64,000 bases of DNA. Origin: Trogon surrucura. Its lineage: Eukaryota > Chordata > Aves > Trogoniformes > Trogonidae. Numbering within the stretch: position 1 is the first letter of the stretch; each line of letters starts with the position of its first letter. Made by a program: the position numbers and the translations under genes. Shown one piece after another: positions 26,806 through 40,506 of the stretch. The DNA is taken from NCBI GenBank assembly GCA_020746105.1, contig CM036620.1, positions 39,955,206 through 40,019,205 on the forward strand, written 5' to 3'. The notes below the pieces were generated by a model. The model searched no databases. It was not told the origin of the DNA and worked only from the letters and a program-made list of their open reading frames with translations.

Positions 26806-27062
26806 CCGGCCCCAGGGCACGGGGCTGTCACCCCGCCCCGAGGCGGTGAGGGGAAGAGATAAGGCGGGGGTAGGAAGAAGAGGGGGATCGGGCCTGCGGC
26901 TACTCCGCCGCGCCGAGCTGCCCCTCAGGGGGCGCGGGAGGGTCCCCGGGGGAGGCCGAGCACCGCCCCGCCTCTGTCCGTCCCACCCCCGGCTCTCACC
27001 GTGCGGTGCCGCAGTGGGGCCGGAGGGGCTGTGCCGCCCCCGCTTTGTTCCCGTGACGAGGA

Positions 27063-27083
27063 GCCGCCGCCGCCGCCGCCGCC
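27063..27083 (+). repeat. (GCC)7 trinucleotide repeat in the CpG island
   Basis: Seven uninterrupted GCC units on plus (GGC on minus) lie inside the SH3RF1 promoter island. If transcription starts upstream of 27083 on minus, the repeat would be in the 5' UTR. Confidence 0.9.
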
Positions 27084-30000
27084 AGCGGGCCCACCGGTGC
27101 CTCTCCCGCCGCGGCAACGCCGACCCTCTCGTTCCCTCTCCGCCCGCCGCGCAGGGCTGACGCGAGGGGCGGCACCGCCCCGCCCGGCACCGCCCCGCCG
27201 AGGGGGCCGCGGGAGGGCGGACCCCGCACCCGGCCCGGGCCACCTCCCCTCAGCGGCAGCACCTCCCCTCACGGGAGGGGGCGGGACCGCGTCGCCCCGG
27301 CCCTCCCTGCCTGCCTTCCTCCCCACTGCCCCCTCGCCACGTGCCGTGGGGCTGCAGGGGGGTGCTCCCCGTTGCGGGGCGGGGGGTCCAGGCAGGCACC
27401 CGGTGCGGCCGCCGACAGCGTGTGGGCGACGGGCGGCGGGCGGGTGGTCGGAGGTCTCCCCCCTCTTCCCGCTTCGCTCTCTGTGGTATACGGGGCCCCG
27501 AGTGCCGGCCCGCGGCTCCCAGGCCCGAGGGAACGCTCCTTAGGCGGAGCGGGCTTGTGCGGGGCGAGAGGGCCTCTCCCGGCGGGGGCACCGGGGTTCG
27601 CGGCCCGGCCCTGCGCGCTCCGCTCCCGGCGGGAAGGGGCGAGGCCGGGCGGTGGCGGCGGCGTTTCCCGCCTCTGGGCGGTGGGTGCGGACAGAGGAGA
27701 AGGAGAGGTGGGGCCTGTCCCATCCAGGGACCCCCTCCGTGCTAAGCTCGAAGGCAGCGTTAAACATGGGTGCCGGGGGTGCGTGCCTCCCTCGGGGGGA
27801 CACGGAGTTATTCTGTTGGTGTTTCTCGATCGAATAATGGAGTGAGGTCAGCAACTGCCCCCGGTTGGTGCATGTGTCTCTCTCCTGACGCACCACCTGT
27901 GCTCAGGAGATGAGGCGCCGGTTTTGGAGGCGTTCTTCGTGAGGAGCTTCTCTGCAAAACTGTGGGAATGAAGGAGGAAGTGAACCCCGAGGTACTTGCA
28001 AATTATCTTAAAGGGAAGCAGTAAAAAAGGGCTTTGAAAAACGCACTTCTAAAATCAGATGAGGCACCTCGTCAATGGATGGTGAAAGAAAAAACTACCC
28101 CAAACTGGAGAAATTTATGAGTTCTAGTTAATCATCTTGCCATCTCCATCTCAGAAAGGAAGCATTCCAAAGGCTCCCTTCTTTCGAGTTTGTTGTTGCT
28201 CTTGCTGAATTTTGTGTGCATATAAAAAGCTTTTTCCCTTTTTTTTTTCCCCCCATGGGTTGTGTAGGTTTGTGCAAGTTGGCAGCATGGCAGGCTCTCT
28301 TGCTTTCTGCATTTCTTAACGTGGTTTCCTATGATAATGATAATCTGTGATTATTGGGATTTCCAAATAAGTGCTCACGCTGAATGCTTCTCTATTTTTT
28401 TTTTTTGTTTTGTTTATTATTATTGGTATTAGTAGTAGAAATATTGAAAGTGCTAAATATCTAGAGTTCATTAAAGAATAAGGTTTCCTCCCCTGTGAAT
28501 GCTGGAGTTTAGGAAAACTGATACAGATGGGGTTCTGGTCTGTGTCTGCGCTTTCCAGGGAGTATCTAACATAACTAGATGAGAAGGGTATAAACATCTG
28601 ATATATAAGAATATTCCCGTGTCTCATAGTATTCTGCTGTGTTGCCGTGTCAGCACTGCTGCTACAGAATTCTGGAAGGAAAATCAGTACATTTAAAATA
28701 GAAACTTGTTGAATCTAAGCAGAAGTTCGCCTGGCAATTGGATTTCCCTTTTGGCCATACCTTTTCCAAAAGATCTCAGCTAGGTTGCATGGTAATAATT
28801 TGCCAGCCTTTCCCACGTGGTTTTGTAAACAGCACAGTTATTGTTGTCTAAACTTAGTTTGCTGCCTAAGGAATGTAAAGTATCTATTAAAATAGTAGAA
28901 GAATTTACAACACAGGTGGAGCACCAGGGCAGCAAGATGAAAGTTCAGGGAGGCGAAATAAAAAGCTCAGCCCTTTATCAGGGCTGGTCTTTGATAGTGT
29001 TTTATGTAAAGTCTGTGAAATACTAAATAAACTGCGGGATAGTAACCAAAGCAGCAAACGTTCTGAAGAGTGTCAGATAAATGTGATACTTCCTGAGCAG
29101 CAGCAGTGGTTAATTTTCAAACAAATAGAATGTATGTGGAAGAACGGTGGGTGTGTGTGCTGATGTACGGCACTGCCCTCTTACGGATGAAGTGTTTGAC
29201 TCGGAGTGGCTGGAAGAGCCTGGTGCCAGGGCTGAAAGGTACAGAATTGCTCTTTCATCGAAGCATTTACTCATTCTCATTTCCAGCCAGAAGCAAGGAA
29301 CTGTACACTTTGCACATTTTTACACGAGGAGAACTCCCTTCTTGAAACCATTCCATTCTTGTGTGCAGTTAAATTTTAGATCTTGTTCTGGATATGGCCG
29401 CTGTTTTCCATAAAACCTGTAGAAGCTTAATATTCTTGTAAATATATGGTCAGATTTCACTGATGAATTATAAATAATTGGGAAGAGCAGCTGACAGAGG
29501 TACTCTATAATAATTTACATATAGTTCCTTAGGAAGTATAATTAAGAAATAGTATGAGAATTCAGAATAAGATTCCACTTGTTAGCATGCAAATCTTTTG
29601 AAACAAACACATGTTTGTAAACTAATTCACAAAAGAGCAAAAGCATTAAAAGCGTTGCAATACACTAATGCACTGAAAAACAAACCCAGGCCCAGTGTGC
29701 ATTCTAATACTACAAAATATGCCTGGAGGTTGTGACCCTGCCTGAAAAAGTCGTATTAGCAGTCTGTATGTTTAGATTCATAAACTAAAACTGAGTGAAT
29801 GCAAAGTACAGACAGTGGCCTGTGAGAATAAACATGTGAAGGTGTGTTTAATGTATTTGTGAATTCCACCCTTAAAATCTTGAGATGACTGGAAAAGACT
29901 TCAAGGTAGTAAGAATCATGGAACAAGATGTGTTATGTCCTGTCAGAAGGAAAATGCAACAGAAGGTAGTGTCTTGTGGCAGTCATAGTCTGATTATTAG

Positions 30001-33000
30001 TAGGTTCAGAAATCAATTTTAACATTATTTCTGCTGAGAAGCATGAACGTTTTTTAAGACACATTCTTTGTACTAAACTATTTTTATAGGTATTTTTTGT
30101 CAGAAAGGGTGATGTTTTCCCCACTTGTAATGTCCACATCAGCCCATCTTTCCCATGCAGTAGAGCTCTCGGGCACAGACCAAAGAAGTTAATCTTATTT
30201 CCTTGTAAAATATACCCTGGAGATGCGGTGAGAATTTCCTTTCAAAGACCACGTAAAATTCCCACTGACATCTGTTCAGTAAGAGTTTACCACCGATTAG
30301 CCACGATTGCTGGCTCTTTTTTGGCACGTACAGCACGTAGCGAAGCACGGCCAACTTTCCTTAGTCTCTGGCGGAAATGAGCAAGGTTGTTCTTTGATGA
30401 CTTTGTTCTTTTTTTCTTAGAGTTGGGGATTTTTTTTGCCATTTCCTTTTTTTGGAGGGTTGAAGGGATTGTGATTTGGGTTTTTTTTAAAGTTTTTTTG
30501 GTACATTGCAGTTAGTCCAAACTTTAAGTGGCTGAGCTTGGTTACTGTCGGTGGAATCTTGGTGGCATGGAGCTCAGCGTGGTTGATACCGATCCAGTCA
30601 GTCTGCTGGCAAACTGAGCTTTGTGCTACCCCTGCTGCACTTTCTGTGTTGTGAACTAGTTGTAACTAATACAGATGGACTTCTAAGGTTTCTGTATCTG
30701 GCCAGAAGGGTCTCTGATGCACTTACATTTGTGAGGAGGCAGGAGAAATGGGTGGTTGTGCGCTCTCAGCATCTTTTGGCTTCTAGTTAATATATCTTTA
30801 TTCTGCATTCTAGGCATCTACCTTGGGGTATAGTCTGCGTCTCAAACCTGACAAGACAGAGATGATATTTGACTTTTGATTACTTTTTAGTTTCTCGTTT
30901 TCTTGAGGGGAGTATCATTTGTGTTATGTGAATTAGCTCGCTCTTGACAGTGTGAAGCTGGACGTTGTACCTTTGCACATACCAATGCTTCTGTAATAAC
31001 TTAGTTTGTGTTGCAGTGAGGAAATATGCAACGGGAAAAGTTGCATTAAAGAATAAAAGTGGCATTAAAGAATAAACATGTTACAGATTCTTGGTGTTTC
31101 GGTGAGTTCTTTGTTAGCATAAGACCTTTCCCCCAGGCCAGTCACAGGAAAACATTTACTGGGCTTATGGGTGCTCATGAATCCCCCCATGGCCTCGCTA
31201 CAGCATCCACTGCTGTACCGTGTAGAAGTGCAGTAAGGTGTTGGTGTGTGCAGGTGATTAAGAACTTGATTTAATTGATTGTTACCCTGGTGGGAACATA
31301 GTGCCTGCGTCTTATTAGCCAGCAAGCTTGAAATTGCCCTTACTACAAACAAGGTTGAAGAAAAAGCAAAGGAGAATAATTATTTGAAGAAATGAAACTA
31401 TATGTCACAGCTGTGAAGATTTTAGACAAGGTACAGAAATGGAAGAATCTGTTCTTAATATGTCTATTCTAAAGTCGAATTATCTTTTTCATTCCTTGCA
31501 GGCAGCTGATAAGCCACAGACTTTTACCTGTGAGGCTGCAGAGTAGATCCTATTACTTCTTTGCCTCTGGAATTTGTTCTGTGTCAACAGGGGAGATTCC
31601 TGTGGGGACAGAGCATGCTGGATTCTCTCTTCAGTCCTTTCCTAGGTATCTCCCAATCATATTTAGATCTCCTCTCCTAAAGATCTGTAAATGATTCAGG
31701 ATGTACTTTGGGAATTATTGACAGCCCTAGACTTGTTGGAATACTTACATGCTGTTTTAGTAGTTTGCTATATTGTTAGCAAATTTTAAGCTATTAAAAT
31801 GCTATTAATATTTTCCCCACGTGCAAAGACTCTCCACAATTCACAGGGTAAAGCTGTTTTATGTAAACAGTAAACCAATAATCATAGAAATGTTTAAGTA
31901 GAATTTTTGTGCTACTGACTCTAGACTGAGATCAGGCAGAACTGTAATCAACCACTTCAAACGATAGTGGGCTGGAGTGACTAAACTCCCATTTTATCTT
32001 GGTGTCACATTGTGACAAATGTTTTGAGCTTTCCAAACTCAAGCAGATGAGTTGTGGGGCCCAAACAATTTTTTTTTTGCTTTTTAAATAGATGAAAGCA
32101 TTGTATCATAAAGGTTATTCAACATTTGTAAAAATTTACTTAGCTTTTACTACCACACCTCATTACCAGAGTATCTGAAAGAAACTGAACGTCTGGAAAC
32201 TGGAGAGTTGGCATATCTACTATTTGCAGAAAAAAATACAATATTAGATGGGAGGAGGTGGAACTGCTGAGGAGAGTCAGAGGCACTTTTGCATGTGGAC
32301 TGTGCAGAGGGAGGTAGGTTGTGAGCAGTGGGAGAAGTCTGTATCCATCTGGTCAGGTGTACAATTCCCAGAGTCTGCCTTTTGTTGTTTTGGGGTTTTT
32401 TTTTGTACTTCTAGAAATGCAACACAGCTGTACTTGCTAAAATCCTGTGGGACAGACAAAGCTATTCAATAAATTTCGTGAACAGGGAAGAGTTCGTGGC
32501 ATTGTACTTTTTTATCTAGAGGGATCCTGCATTCAAATTAACCCTCTTAGAGCAAACATCCTTGGCCAAAGCCTCAGGGTCCTCTCCTCGCAAAAGCATC
32601 CTCCAAAAAGCAGCAGGCTGGAACCTCAGGTCTCTTCATGTTTTCATACTAAATACATCTTTAGCACATACTAAGCACTCCCTTCAGTCCTTCTAGATGA
32701 GGAATTTTCAAGTTCACTCAGAGCGTAGGCTCTTTGACAAGGGATTTAAGGGATGTTATTTCTCATTTGGGCAGTTGCATGATAGCATAATGAAAACTCA
32801 GAAACTTCTGCACATTTTAACAAACACCTTATTCTAGATGTCTTATTCTAGGAGCAGTTACTGGATGTGCATGTACAGAGGAACAATTCTTAAAAACTGC
32901 TTGTGTTTTTGTGGTCATTAAAGCATGAGAAATGTACAGTAATGGCAATGATATGTCTGTACTGTGGTTTGTGTGTGTTTTATGGTGAGCCCTGGAGTTC

Positions 33001-34179
33001 CTCCTCCTGTCCAAATCAGGAGATCTGCTGAAAAGCACCGTACTCCCTTCCACTAGATCTCCTCTGCAGTGAGAGTCGGTTTGGATTTTGTCCCAGAACA
33101 GTCTGAACGTAACTGCGCCACATGCCCAGGCTTAGGAGCAGGGACTGGTAAGATGCTCCAGGATAAATATGTGACATCTTTCCATATTGATCTCATGTGT
33201 TTTCAGAGCAAAACCTACAAGAAAAAATTGGTATTTTGTTTAAATTCTAAACTAAACCATTTTAGAATTTTCAGTGCTGCAGCAGTTTGATAGTTTGCAA
33301 AAAAAAAAAATCCCAACCAAAAAAAAAGGACTTGTCATGTTAGTTCTCAAAAACATGCTCAGCTATTTTTTTTCAAAGAGATTTATTTCCTTTATTTTCC
33401 TACTAAAACTGCCTGCTGGGCAGAGCTATCTGGCAGGCAAGAAGAATTATCAGCATGTTTACTTTTCAAACATCTCTGCCACACTTAAGCAGTTTTGCTG
33501 TGGTATCAAACATACACGAGTGATGAGATAGGTTTTGTAAGTGTTTGTGTACTAGGCTGTAAAAAATTAAAATATGTTGCAGCATTTAAAGTACGCTAAC
33601 ATTCCCATCCCAAACTAGTCGAAGCAGTGTTCCTTATACCCAGGTAAAGCATTTTCTTTGATTGAAGTATCCCCTTTTTAGAATGTATCCTCAGCTGCAA
33701 GAAAGGTTGCATTCCCCTTAGCACACATTATACTTCTTGTGTTGTCTGAAAGCACCTTTACAACTTCAGTTATCTGCAATTTCTAGTGTGCTTGCAAAAG
33801 GATGTAGGCAGAGGTTTGGATGTGATCACTGTACCACCCATGTACTGGGTTTTTTTTGTGTGTGTCTGTGATATCTTAGAAGCAGAAAGAAAGGATTTCC
33901 AATGTAGCTTGACTCTGGGAGTTCTGAATTACGTTGGGATGAAAGTAGAGGAATAAAGGCACAAGTTCCCCAGTGATTTTTTTTGTGGAATCAGCATCAT
34001 TCTGCTACCATGGTTCTTTACAGAGGAGTGTATGTAGGGGAAGAAACCCGCAAAAAACAAACAAAACTCCCCCAAACGTTCTGTCTTCAAAATAAGATTA
34101 AGGGAGTGAGATAAATTTATGAGGTATTCATGGCACTACTTGGTATTTTTTTTTATAAAGCTTGGGACTTGGCTTTTAA

Positions 34180-34245
34180 GTTGATGAAGACATTGAGACA
34201 CAAAATGAATTCTCTGAGGGTGCTAGCGCTACAAGGCTATATAAT
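34180..34245 (+). mobile_element. possible MIR-type SINE fragment
   Basis: 'gttgatgaagacattgagacacaaaatgaattctctgagggtg' resembles the MIR 'cagatgaggaaactgaggcacagagag' core. Short and diverged, so only suggestive. Confidence 0.35.
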
Positions 34246-35199
34246 CACTCTGGGATTGCCAAAGATATTTTTTTTTTTTTTGGTAGAGTTGTGTCACTTT
34301 CACTCCCACACATCTGGCAAAAGACCTCTCTGCACTGGCTTAGTTGAAACTCTTATCTCATAGATCATTACTAGCAATAAACTCCAACCTTTGTGCTTAC
34401 TTACATTGTCTCACAGCCTGGAGTCACTGATTTTGTGAAACTGAAAATTCAGGCTGTAAAATATTTACTCACTAACGCACACCAAAGGAAAAAAAAAAAA
34501 AAAGCCTCTAAACCAGCCCTGTAGCTTTTTCTTTGTGAAGCCAACTCTGAAAATGTAAATCATATCAAAGTGACTCTCGGGGCCAAAGAAAACAGACAGC
34601 TGGATTCCATCCCTTTAGCTAAGCATCAGCCCTTAAATACACACTTTATATGACCTGTCGTCAAACTCATTTTCAAGTATTGTTTTCCCACATGTCCCAG
34701 AGAACGCGAACAACAGCTCTCTGTGTGCGGATGTGACTATGTGACTGGGGCGCTGACAACGGGTGAGTGTGCCAAAAACCTGTTTGCAAGAATCACTGCA
34801 AACTGCTTATGTGGTTCTGTTACCATTCGTGTCTAAAGTCACACCTACATGAAAGAAAAGGATGTATTTTTAATTTATGTCATAGTCCTTAAATATGGCT
34901 AAGCAGCTGTGCTCAAAGCAGTTGTCGGCAAATGATCTGTGCCAGGTGTTTTCCTATGAGCTAGTTCATGTTATCAGTGTTTTTCCGATATTGCATTCTG
35001 GAAGCACTCTTATTTATGGTATTTATTGTGCTGTTCCTTTTCTGTGTGACAGGGATGGGGAACACAGTGGCAGAGTTACCTCGTACATTGAAGACTTTGC
35101 AACTAACAATGAAAAAATCTGGAAAGGTAAGAGAAGAGAAGACAAATGAGGAGAGAGAATGGCTGTCCTAGATGCAGTCATCTCCACAGGATAAATTAA

Positions 35200-35275
35200 A
35201 TAATTTGCTAGGGAGGAAGCAAAGGGCCCATTCCCAGAACTAAACCACAGGACTCCAGTTTAGTGGCCTGTCTCA
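35200..35275 (+). mobile_element. MIR-type SINE 3' fragment
   Basis: 'taaataatttgctagggagg' followed by 'cagaactaaaccacaggact' and 'ccagtttagtggcct' matches the MIR 3' half as seen in sauropsids (cagaact.gaacccaggact..cagtctagtgccct). Confidence 0.5.
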
Positions 35276-38200
35276 TGGAATCCTTTTAATGAGCAGGACC
35301 AGAGTTGATAATGACCAGCAAGTGTTGCTGGGTAGCAGATACACTCTCTAGGTGTGCGGAGAAGTGCAGGGTATTCTAACATCTTTCCATTCCTGATCAT
35401 CAGATTTCAGCAGAGAAATTGGCAACTGGCAGATAATAAAACTAGAATATTTTCTGAGAGTCCCAACAATCATTCTTTAGTAACTTACCCCAGCAAAAAC
35501 ATGGCCAAATTAACAATCAGGGTGTAACAAGCTCAAAGTGCCCCTTTTGCTTTCATAGGACAAATTAACAATGTGTGACTCTAGCTAGTGTTGCATAGTG
35601 TAAAATGCAGTTTAAACCAAAATACCAGGATAATCCAGGAACAAACTGTAGATTAACTTTTGTCATTTTTATTTTCAGTTTCCTGGGTGAATACTAGAGA
35701 GAGTGTGGAAGTTTTTTTTAATCAATCCTGATGCATATCCACATACACTGCTGTCTAGAATGAGGTTAGTGCATTTACAGCTGCTATGGGAACTTTAACT
35801 TACTTTCATTGACTTTAGGAGGGTTAAGTCAGAAACAATACTATTTTAATACCATTTTTTTTGCATTTACTTGGCACATAGTCTTGTCAATTTAAAGTTT
35901 CCCATGGGAGGTGTCAAGAGGTCACTCAAATGTCCCTGTGCGAGGGAGGAAGAGTGGTTGAAACCTCAGCCTCCCTGCTGCTTCCTTCGGTGTTTTTCTT
36001 CATGTCATTAGTGCTGTCCCAGGCACTTTTCTCCCAGCTTCCATTAGAAGAGCGAGTGAGTGAATGTAAAAATGTTATTGAGAAATGGAAGCAAAGAACA
36101 CAGAGAAGGCTTCCCTGCCGTTTTATTTGGCTAATTCTAGGCCTCAGTAACAGTAAACTTTGTCACAGAAAGTGAATATAGAATATATTGTCTAGTATGC
36201 AGAAAAAAAACTCCCAGATGCTTTCGGCACATTTTTTCCCTGGTTCATTCTATTATTCTACACAGTCGTCTGTCCAAGGATCACAAAGCCTTCTGACCTC
36301 TCTGTTATCCTACGGCAAAGAAATACAGTTCCCCAAGGCTGAAAAAGCATCAGGGTACCTGCAATTTCCATGAACTTCAGTGTAACTTAAGTGAGCAGCC
36401 TATTTTTCAGACACCACTAAGACAGAAATGCAGAACGAATGGGCAGGAGAGATACTTTACATCTTATAGGCCTTGTATACAAGGCTTCTGAATTTAAGCT
36501 GAAAATACCTCAGCTGAGGTATCAAAGACAGCTCTGTTAAAGCTGGTGACTGTAGGAAGGAATCCAACCTGTTTCATACTACAGATTAGTGTGATCCCTC
36601 TAACAAGCCCCCCGTGGTTTATCATATGATAAAACAGGCAATTTCACAATTACTAGAGTTTTTAAACTATTTCAGTTATACATTTCTCACATTTTTAACT
36701 GCTGTAAGGCAGGATAAAGCGTCAGTGGGGAGTTTTGCCAGAAAGTGAAAACAGAAATAGTGTTAAGTAAGTACATCATGACTTGATTAATGCAAGATAA
36801 ACATTATACACCGCACAGCTTTTGCTCCTCAGCAGACCTATTTCACATTGTAAGTTCATACAGAAATTCCTCTTACTAACACTGCGCAAGCAGTCTTGCA
36901 CCATCTTTGACAGATGAGCTTTAGGAACTATTACAAAGTGGTGTAAGTTATAGCTCCATCTGTTATACCCCATCCTTCTGATGGAGATTGCTTTGACTGT
37001 GGCAGAACAAGCAGAATGGGAGATGTGTTCATATCCTCACCAACTGCAGCTCAGAGCCTGGTGACTTGGCTGAAACCCATCCTCTCAACAGTTTAATCAG
37101 CGACGTTCTGCTTTGTGCCGAAGCACGAGGGTGGGCGCACGTTTCGTTCTGCTGGTCCTGGTAATCATCAGCAGAGGGAAGGCACAGACAGCCGAGAACG
37201 GGAGCATCTTAGCAGCTGACAGCGGGGTTTGACTCAAGCTTGCTTTAACTTTTACTGGGAGGAGGGAAGCCTTGGGACCGTGCTCATCCATGCTCTGCTG
37301 TTGTAGGTATGGCTAGATACTGGTATTTATGGTGAAAATCCATCTGTTACTGGTCTGAGCAGACTAATTACTGTAGAATGACTGCAGGCCAGGATTGAAC
37401 TGTGCTCCCTCTCCCAGATGGCAGTGCATAACCCCATTGTCTGGTAGAGTCAGAATTCGCTGGAGTCTTTTCCTGGATAAAAAAAAAAGATGATTACCCA
37501 ATGTAGAGAAAGCCATAGTGGTCATCGGAAGAGAGGAGGCACTGCAGTGAGTTAAGTGAATACTGTGAGCTAAGTTATTCAGGGCCCTGTGATCATCAAC
37601 TGATGTATTAAAGTCTGCGGTGGAACAGGATGTACAATTCAGTGCAATCAGGCTTTTCAACAGCTGAAAAAACTGCTGGATTATTAATAGCTAAAAATGA
37701 CATTAGAGATGTTTTACTGCCATGGAAATAATTATCCACATGTGTTTACTAACAGTAAAATACAGATTTACTAAATCAGGCTTTGAAACTACTAAGCACG
37801 GAAAAATAAAATGAACTAATATTTTTTAGAATTAAAATGGCATAGAAGTATGTCCAGCGTTAAGTTCAAATTTACTCTACTGAGAAGCTCAACTACCACA
37901 ATCTTCACTTTTTGGTTTCCTCTTACGAAGTTTAAAGAACAAGACTAAACTACGCTGCTGTCTAAGGTATCAAAACTAACATCAGTGGGAAGGGATCAGC
38001 TAAGTGTGCTACAATAATGGTGAATTAGATGCATTTTATTACCATCTTTTAGACATCTTTATCAAGAATTGTTACAGCTCAATATAGAGGAAGACACAGA
38101 GTTTAGAGGAAGTACAACAGCTTATAAAAAGGAGACTGACTGACCAGTTAAGCAGTGGTTGTGTTGCTGTGGCTCCACAACAGGCAGAGTTCTAGTTCAT

Positions 38201-39779
38201 CAGCCATGGCAGCTCAGGTTTTCTGTCTTTTCTATATCGCCATCAAATGAATCACTTCTTCAGAAACAGGCCACATACCTTACTTTTGCAAACCTGCTCT
38301 GATAGCATTTAAAATAGTCCTAGCAGTGGCAAAACTAATGGGATGGGGAAGGTGGTAGAAGGAAAAAACAGCATCCCTGAAGTAATTGCTTGAGATATAA
38401 AATCTTACTAAGAGAGCTAGAACTACAGAGTTCTTGCCTAAAATTTGAATCTGGGGAAATTTTATCCTATATTGAAGACACAGCAAAAAAGGAATACTTC
38501 ATCCCTTCCCCTAGAGAACGGATTACTGGCAGGACTGTAAGATACAGCAAAAATTCGGGTATGTCAGGGAGATGATTGTGGTTCCATTATCCTCAGAGCG
38601 TGTCTCCACCAGCTCGAGGCACAGTGCTATTTAAAACTGAACCCTCTTTTCTCCTGTCTGACTATATAGTTCCTGAGGGAACATCCATCAGCCAAGCAGA
38701 AGTGACGCGCACAACGCCCCAACCTCACAGTTGATACAGTCAACTTCAGGGATGGCTTGTCAAAGACTTGTTGGAGCCGTCCCGAAACTGAGTAAACACT
38801 CGAGTTTTCCCACTGTGCAACCTGCCTGTTTTTTTGGCTTTCGTTGTGCGGCTAATGTGAAAAAAACACACCTCTCCAAGTCTTTGGCTCTGTGAGTTTT
38901 TAAACTGTATTGTTAAAAAGAGTGCTAATGGAATTAGCTAAATCCCATCTTGGTTTAAAAATGCCTTGGAAATAAAATCTGGAAGAGTGCACCAGATCAG
39001 AGGTGCTCAAGGCAAGCAATTTAGCAGGAGCAGCTGAACTCCAATGTATGTATCTTGCGAGTAACTACAAATTAATATATCTTTATGGAAGCACTTCAAT
39101 TAAGGTTTTAGTTGCTGAAGAAGTGTTTTTAAGACTCTTGCATAAGCTAACCGTTAAAAGTGCTGCTATTTGAAATGATGAACTCATCAGCTTAGCTGGA
39201 AAACATATCGACTTGGAAATGCATTTGAAGTGTGTATTGCATTAACACACAAATTTAATTTAAAGGAAGAAGCTCTTTATGGGTTTTAAACTAATACTTA
39301 AACTCTGCAAATCGCTCCATCTAACTGGTATGATAAAAATAGCAAAAAAAAATGTTCTAGGAATGGTAACCATTAGTTTCTATTTTATGCTAAATTTTAG
39401 TCTACAAAGCTCATGAACAAACAAGTGTTAAAATAAGATTTGAGAAAGCGCATAATTATTGGAGAAGAAAAACGTTTAGAAGGATTGAAAAAAACAAATG
39501 TCTTATGTTTACTTTGGTTAATCACAGTTAATAAAATTAAGTAGAGGCCAGCTTAATTTGAGCCTTGATGAGGTGCTTTTTTAGTGGAGAGGTAAAAGCA
39601 AAATCAGGAATTTAGGCAGGAGCATCCTTCTACCTCACCCTGTGGCCGAGGGGAAGGTTAAGTCCAACATATACAGCATCATAACTGTTCTTAAAGTGTG
39701 GTATTTTATTTAAATGACACTGGCCACCATACGCTGCCACCTGGTGGTTCCATGGCGGCACCGTGAAAGAACCATGCAG

Positions 39780-40372
39780 GTTTGGGATGTATTACATCCA
39801 GCAGGACTACGGAGGTTCTCCTCCCCCTCTACTCTGCCCTGGTGAGACCACACCTGGAATACTGTGTCCAGTTTTGGACTCCCCAAGTCAAGAGAGACGG
39901 CGATCAACAGGAGAGAGTCCAACAGGGAGCTACGAGGATGATTAAGGGACTTGAACATCTCTCCTATGAAGAGAGACTGAGAGAACTGGGGCTGTTTAGT
40001 CTTGAAAGGAGACAGCTGAGAGGGGATCTTATTAACGTATAGAAATATCTGAGGGGTGGGTGTCAAGAAGAAGAGGCCAGTCTCTTTTCAGTGGTGCCCA
40101 GAAATAGGACAAGGAATAATGAGTATAAGTTAGAACATAGGAAGTTCCACCTCAACATGAGATGAAACTTCTTTACTGTGAGGGTGACGGAGCACTGGAA
40201 CAGGCTGCCCAGAGAGGTTGTGAAGTCTCTTTCTCTGGAGACTTTCAAAACCCTCCTGGACGCGTTCCTGTGTGGCTGCCCTAGGGGATCCTGCTCTGGC
40301 AGGGAGGTTGAACTAGATAATCTCTAGAGGTCCCTTCCAACCCCTGACATTCTATGACTCTATGATTCTATC
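39780..40372 (+). mobile_element. 5'-truncated CR1 LINE (end of reverse transcriptase ORF plus 3' UTR)
   Basis: About 590 bp of a CR1 retrotransposon in plus orientation. The first 260 bp encode a decayed end of the ORF2 protein: [16 protein letters not shown], then [20 protein letters not shown] and RRQLRGDLI, all hallmarks of the CR1 C-terminus. The frame stops after LINV at 40042, where the family normally reads on for a short distance, so the copy is dead. The 3' UTR ends in the typical octamer series ATTCTATG-ACTCTATG-ATTCTATC at 40349-40372. The 5' edge is approximate. Confidence 0.92.
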
Positions 40373-40506
40373 TTAAGAGCTCACAGTTGAGCTTGAGTTG
40401 CAGACAGTCAAGAGATTTAAAAGTGTGCAGTTTCCCCTGCAGACAAACGTGAAAAGAAACAATCTTACAAAATATTTGGGAAGTTTTCAACATATTTAGG
40501 CAAGGT

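Larger units (their letters stand above)
26070..27800 (-). promoter_or_regulatory. SH3RF1: CpG-island promoter of SH3RF1, likely with the noncoding first exon
   Basis: GC content and CpG frequency rise sharply here against an AT-rich background on both sides. This is the only such island in the window and it lies just upstream of the first coding exon of SH3RF1, which has a noncoding first exon in mammals. No TATA box stands out, as expected for this promoter class. Two minus-strand donor candidates could end exon 1: GGCAG|GTAGGT with exon end at 26590, and CACG|GTGAGA with exon end at 27000. I cannot choose between them or place the transcription start. Several long open frames inside the island come from its lack of AT-rich stop codons and are not genes. 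Confidence 0.8.
27801..39779. other. spacer between the SH3RF1 promoter and the NEK1 3' end, proximal part
   Basis: About 12 kb of AT-rich DNA with no recognisable coding exon on either strand. It contains MIR-like remnants (34,180-34,245 and 35,200-35,275), poly-T and poly-A runs, and scattered short open frames that I regard as chance. An unannotated noncoding RNA cannot be excluded from sequence alone. A stretch around 38,880-39,330 rich in TAAT/ATTA motifs is mentioned in the findings. Confidence 0.6.

Noticed and set aside
26297-27845. Many long open frames on both strands (up to 287 codons) in the CpG island
   Set aside because: GC-rich DNA has few stop codons; the frames overlap on both strands, are Pro/Arg/Gly-rich and show no domain. 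They are composition artefacts.
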